A DNA stretch of 6,828 bases from RGIG1828 sp045536915 (lineage in GTDB: Bacteria > Bacillota > Clostridia > UMGS1810): assembly GCA_045536915.1 (NCBI GenBank), contig JAZSOL010000277.1, forward strand, positions 1 to 6,828, written 5' to 3'. Positions 5,941-6,828 of the stretch are shown piece by piece. A program made the position numbers and the translations under genes. Under the pieces are notes generated by a model, which ran no database searches, was not told the DNA's origin, and worked only from the letters and a program-made list of their open reading frames with translations. The first letter of the stretch is position 1. Each line of letters opens with the position of its first letter.

Positions 5941-6762
5941 TTGTTACTTTCAATAAATTCGCTTCCCGAAAATTTTGACTATTACGCAGGTATTGGGTAT
6001 GATGCAATTGACCTTAATTTCTGCAGAGTAATTTATGACTTGAAAAAAGACGGCTTTAACCACGACACCACCCTTGACGGAGATGGTTATGTGAAAAATC
6101 TTGACATTATTAAAGCTAAAGCCAAAAAACAAAACATTAAAATAAACTCTACCCATCTTCCTTATAAATTTGACTATTCAGATACAGCTCACACCGATTA
6201 TGACTACAAATTTCAAATGTCCTGCCGTGCTCTTGAAGCATCGGAATATATTGGTGCAAAATGGGCGGTTTTGCATCTGCATAGCGAAGGAACAGAAAAG
6301 ACGGTTGAATTTGTGAAAAAGCTTTATGAAACTTCCGGTGTAAAATCTGTCGGTATTGCAATTGAAAACATGGCAAACATACCGGTTGAACCGGTTATCA
6401 AAGCTTGCCGGATTTTAAAAAGCGAGGGGTATAATGCCGGAATATGTCTTGACACAGGCCATTGCAACATAGGCACCGGCAAGGATTTTGACATAGCTGA
6501 CATAGTGAACCAAATAGGTTCAGACATTAAGGTTGTTCACGTTCACGACAACTGCAAAAACGGAGACTTTCACCGCGAACCGTTTAGCGGCACAATAAAC
6601 TGGCAGGGCTTTATGAAATCACTCAGAAAAGTTGGCTTTGACGGAGATTTCAACTATGAATTTAATTCATCCCGACTGCCATCGCAGATAGCAAAAGAAT
6701 ACGACAGATATTGCATGAGGCTCGGCAGATATCTTATTTCGCTTTATGAGGAGGAAAACTGA
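5941..6762 (+). CDS. Sugar phosphate isomerase/epimerase-like TIM barrel (AP endonuclease 2 fold)
   Basis: Predicted divalent-metal sugar isomerase or epimerase of 273 aa. The protein begins MLLSINSLPENFDYY, the usual first strand of the xylose-isomerase-like TIM barrel, supporting the TTG start. Likely metal ligands in order are E142 (IAIENM), D171 and H174 (CLDTGH), H200 (VVHVHDN), H211 (DFHREPFSG) and E240 (NYEFNSS). GTINW (217-221) and AVLHLHSEG (109-117) are further family features. The length is normal. It sits 13 bp behind the SIS isomerase gene and its TGA overlaps the next ATG by one base, so it is an internal operon member. Members act on free or phosphorylated sugars, hydroxypyruvate, inositol derivatives and others; the sequence alone does not tell which. 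An endonuclease role is unlikely in this setting. Confidence 0.85.
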   Translation: MLLSINSLPENFDYYAGIGYDAIDLNFCRVIYDLKKDGFNHDTTLDGDGYVKNLDIIKAKAKKQNIKINSTHLPYKFDYSDTAHTDYDYKFQMSCRALEASEYIGAKWAVLHLHSEGTEKTVEFVKKLYETSGVKSVGIAIENMANIPVEPVIKACRILKSEGYNAGICLDTGHCNIGTGKDFDIADIVNQIGSDIKVVHVHDNCKNGDFHREPFSGTINWQGFMKSLRKVGFDGDFNYEFNSSRLPSQIAKEYDRYCMRLGRYLISLYEEEN

Positions 6763-6828
6763 TGAAAAGAATTATGGAAAGATATGCCCAAAGAAATTAT
6801 GAAACCGTGGTAGTAGGCGGAGGGATGT
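6762..6828 (+). CDS. Probable FAD-dependent oxidoreductase, 5' fragment cut by window end
   Basis: Only the first 22 codons are present: MKRIMERYAQRNYETVVVGG followed by GM. The stretch YETVVVGGGM is a beta strand running into a glycine-rich loop, the start of a Rossmann FAD- or NAD-binding fold (GxGxxG, incomplete here). Ribosome site GAGGAGG (6748-6754) lies 7 nt upstream, inside the previous gene, and the ATG overlaps that gene's TGA (TGATG), so translation is probably coupled. FAD-dependent oxidoreductases are common partners of sugar epimerase-like TIM barrels in carbohydrate operons. The specific family cannot be given from this fragment. Confidence 0.65.
   Translation, partial: MKRIMERYAQRNYETVVVGGGM

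Overview
The window reads as a carbohydrate-utilisation locus from a low-GC Gram-positive bacterium, most likely an anaerobic member of the Clostridia. The base composition is moderately AT-rich. Nearly every gene has a strong purine-rich Shine-Dalgarno site (AGGAGG-type). The two regulators, the AraM-type dehydrogenase and the promoter spacing all look Firmicute. This assignment is an inference from style, not from a marker gene.

Layout: genes are arranged divergently around a 141-bp control region (about 3926-4066). Leftward (minus strand) run a DeoR/GlpR-family repressor gene (3233-3925), an AraC-family activator gene (2400-3218) only 14 bp behind it, and, after a 197-bp gap, a glycoside hydrolase family 2 beta-mannosidase-like gene (44-2203). 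Rightward (plus strand) runs a tight operon: an AraM/EgsA-type glycerol-1-phosphate dehydrogenase-family enzyme (4067-5329), a CBS-less KdsD/GutQ-type SIS sugar-phosphate isomerase (5334-5927), an AP-endonuclease-2-fold sugar isomerase/epimerase starting at TTG (5941-6762), and the first 22 codons of a probable FAD-dependent oxidoreductase (from 6762) cut by the window edge. Spacings in the rightward operon are 4 bp, 13 bp and a 1-bp overlap.

The control region carries two back-to-back sigma-A-type promoters. The leftward one is TTGACA-N17-TAAAAT. The rightward one is TTGAAC-N17-TATTCT with an extended -10 TG. Three TGATT repeats at exactly 10-bp spacing sit on the leftward start site and are a natural operator for the adjacent DeoR-type repressor. 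A fourth TGATT lies between the -35 and -10 of the rightward promoter.

Working model (inference): the GH2 enzyme releases a sugar from a beta-mannoside or similar glycoside. The rightward operon interconverts the sugar, or a phosphorylated sugar or polyol, using a polyol-phosphate dehydrogenase, an aldose-ketose phosphate isomerase, a TIM-barrel epimerase/isomerase and a flavin oxidoreductase. A DeoR repressor that would sense a phosphosugar and an AraC activator would control it. I do not recognise this exact enzyme combination as a named pathway. No kinase or transporter is visible, so the substrate cannot be fixed from this window. I see no mobile element, RNA gene, CRISPR array, riboswitch or convincing terminator.
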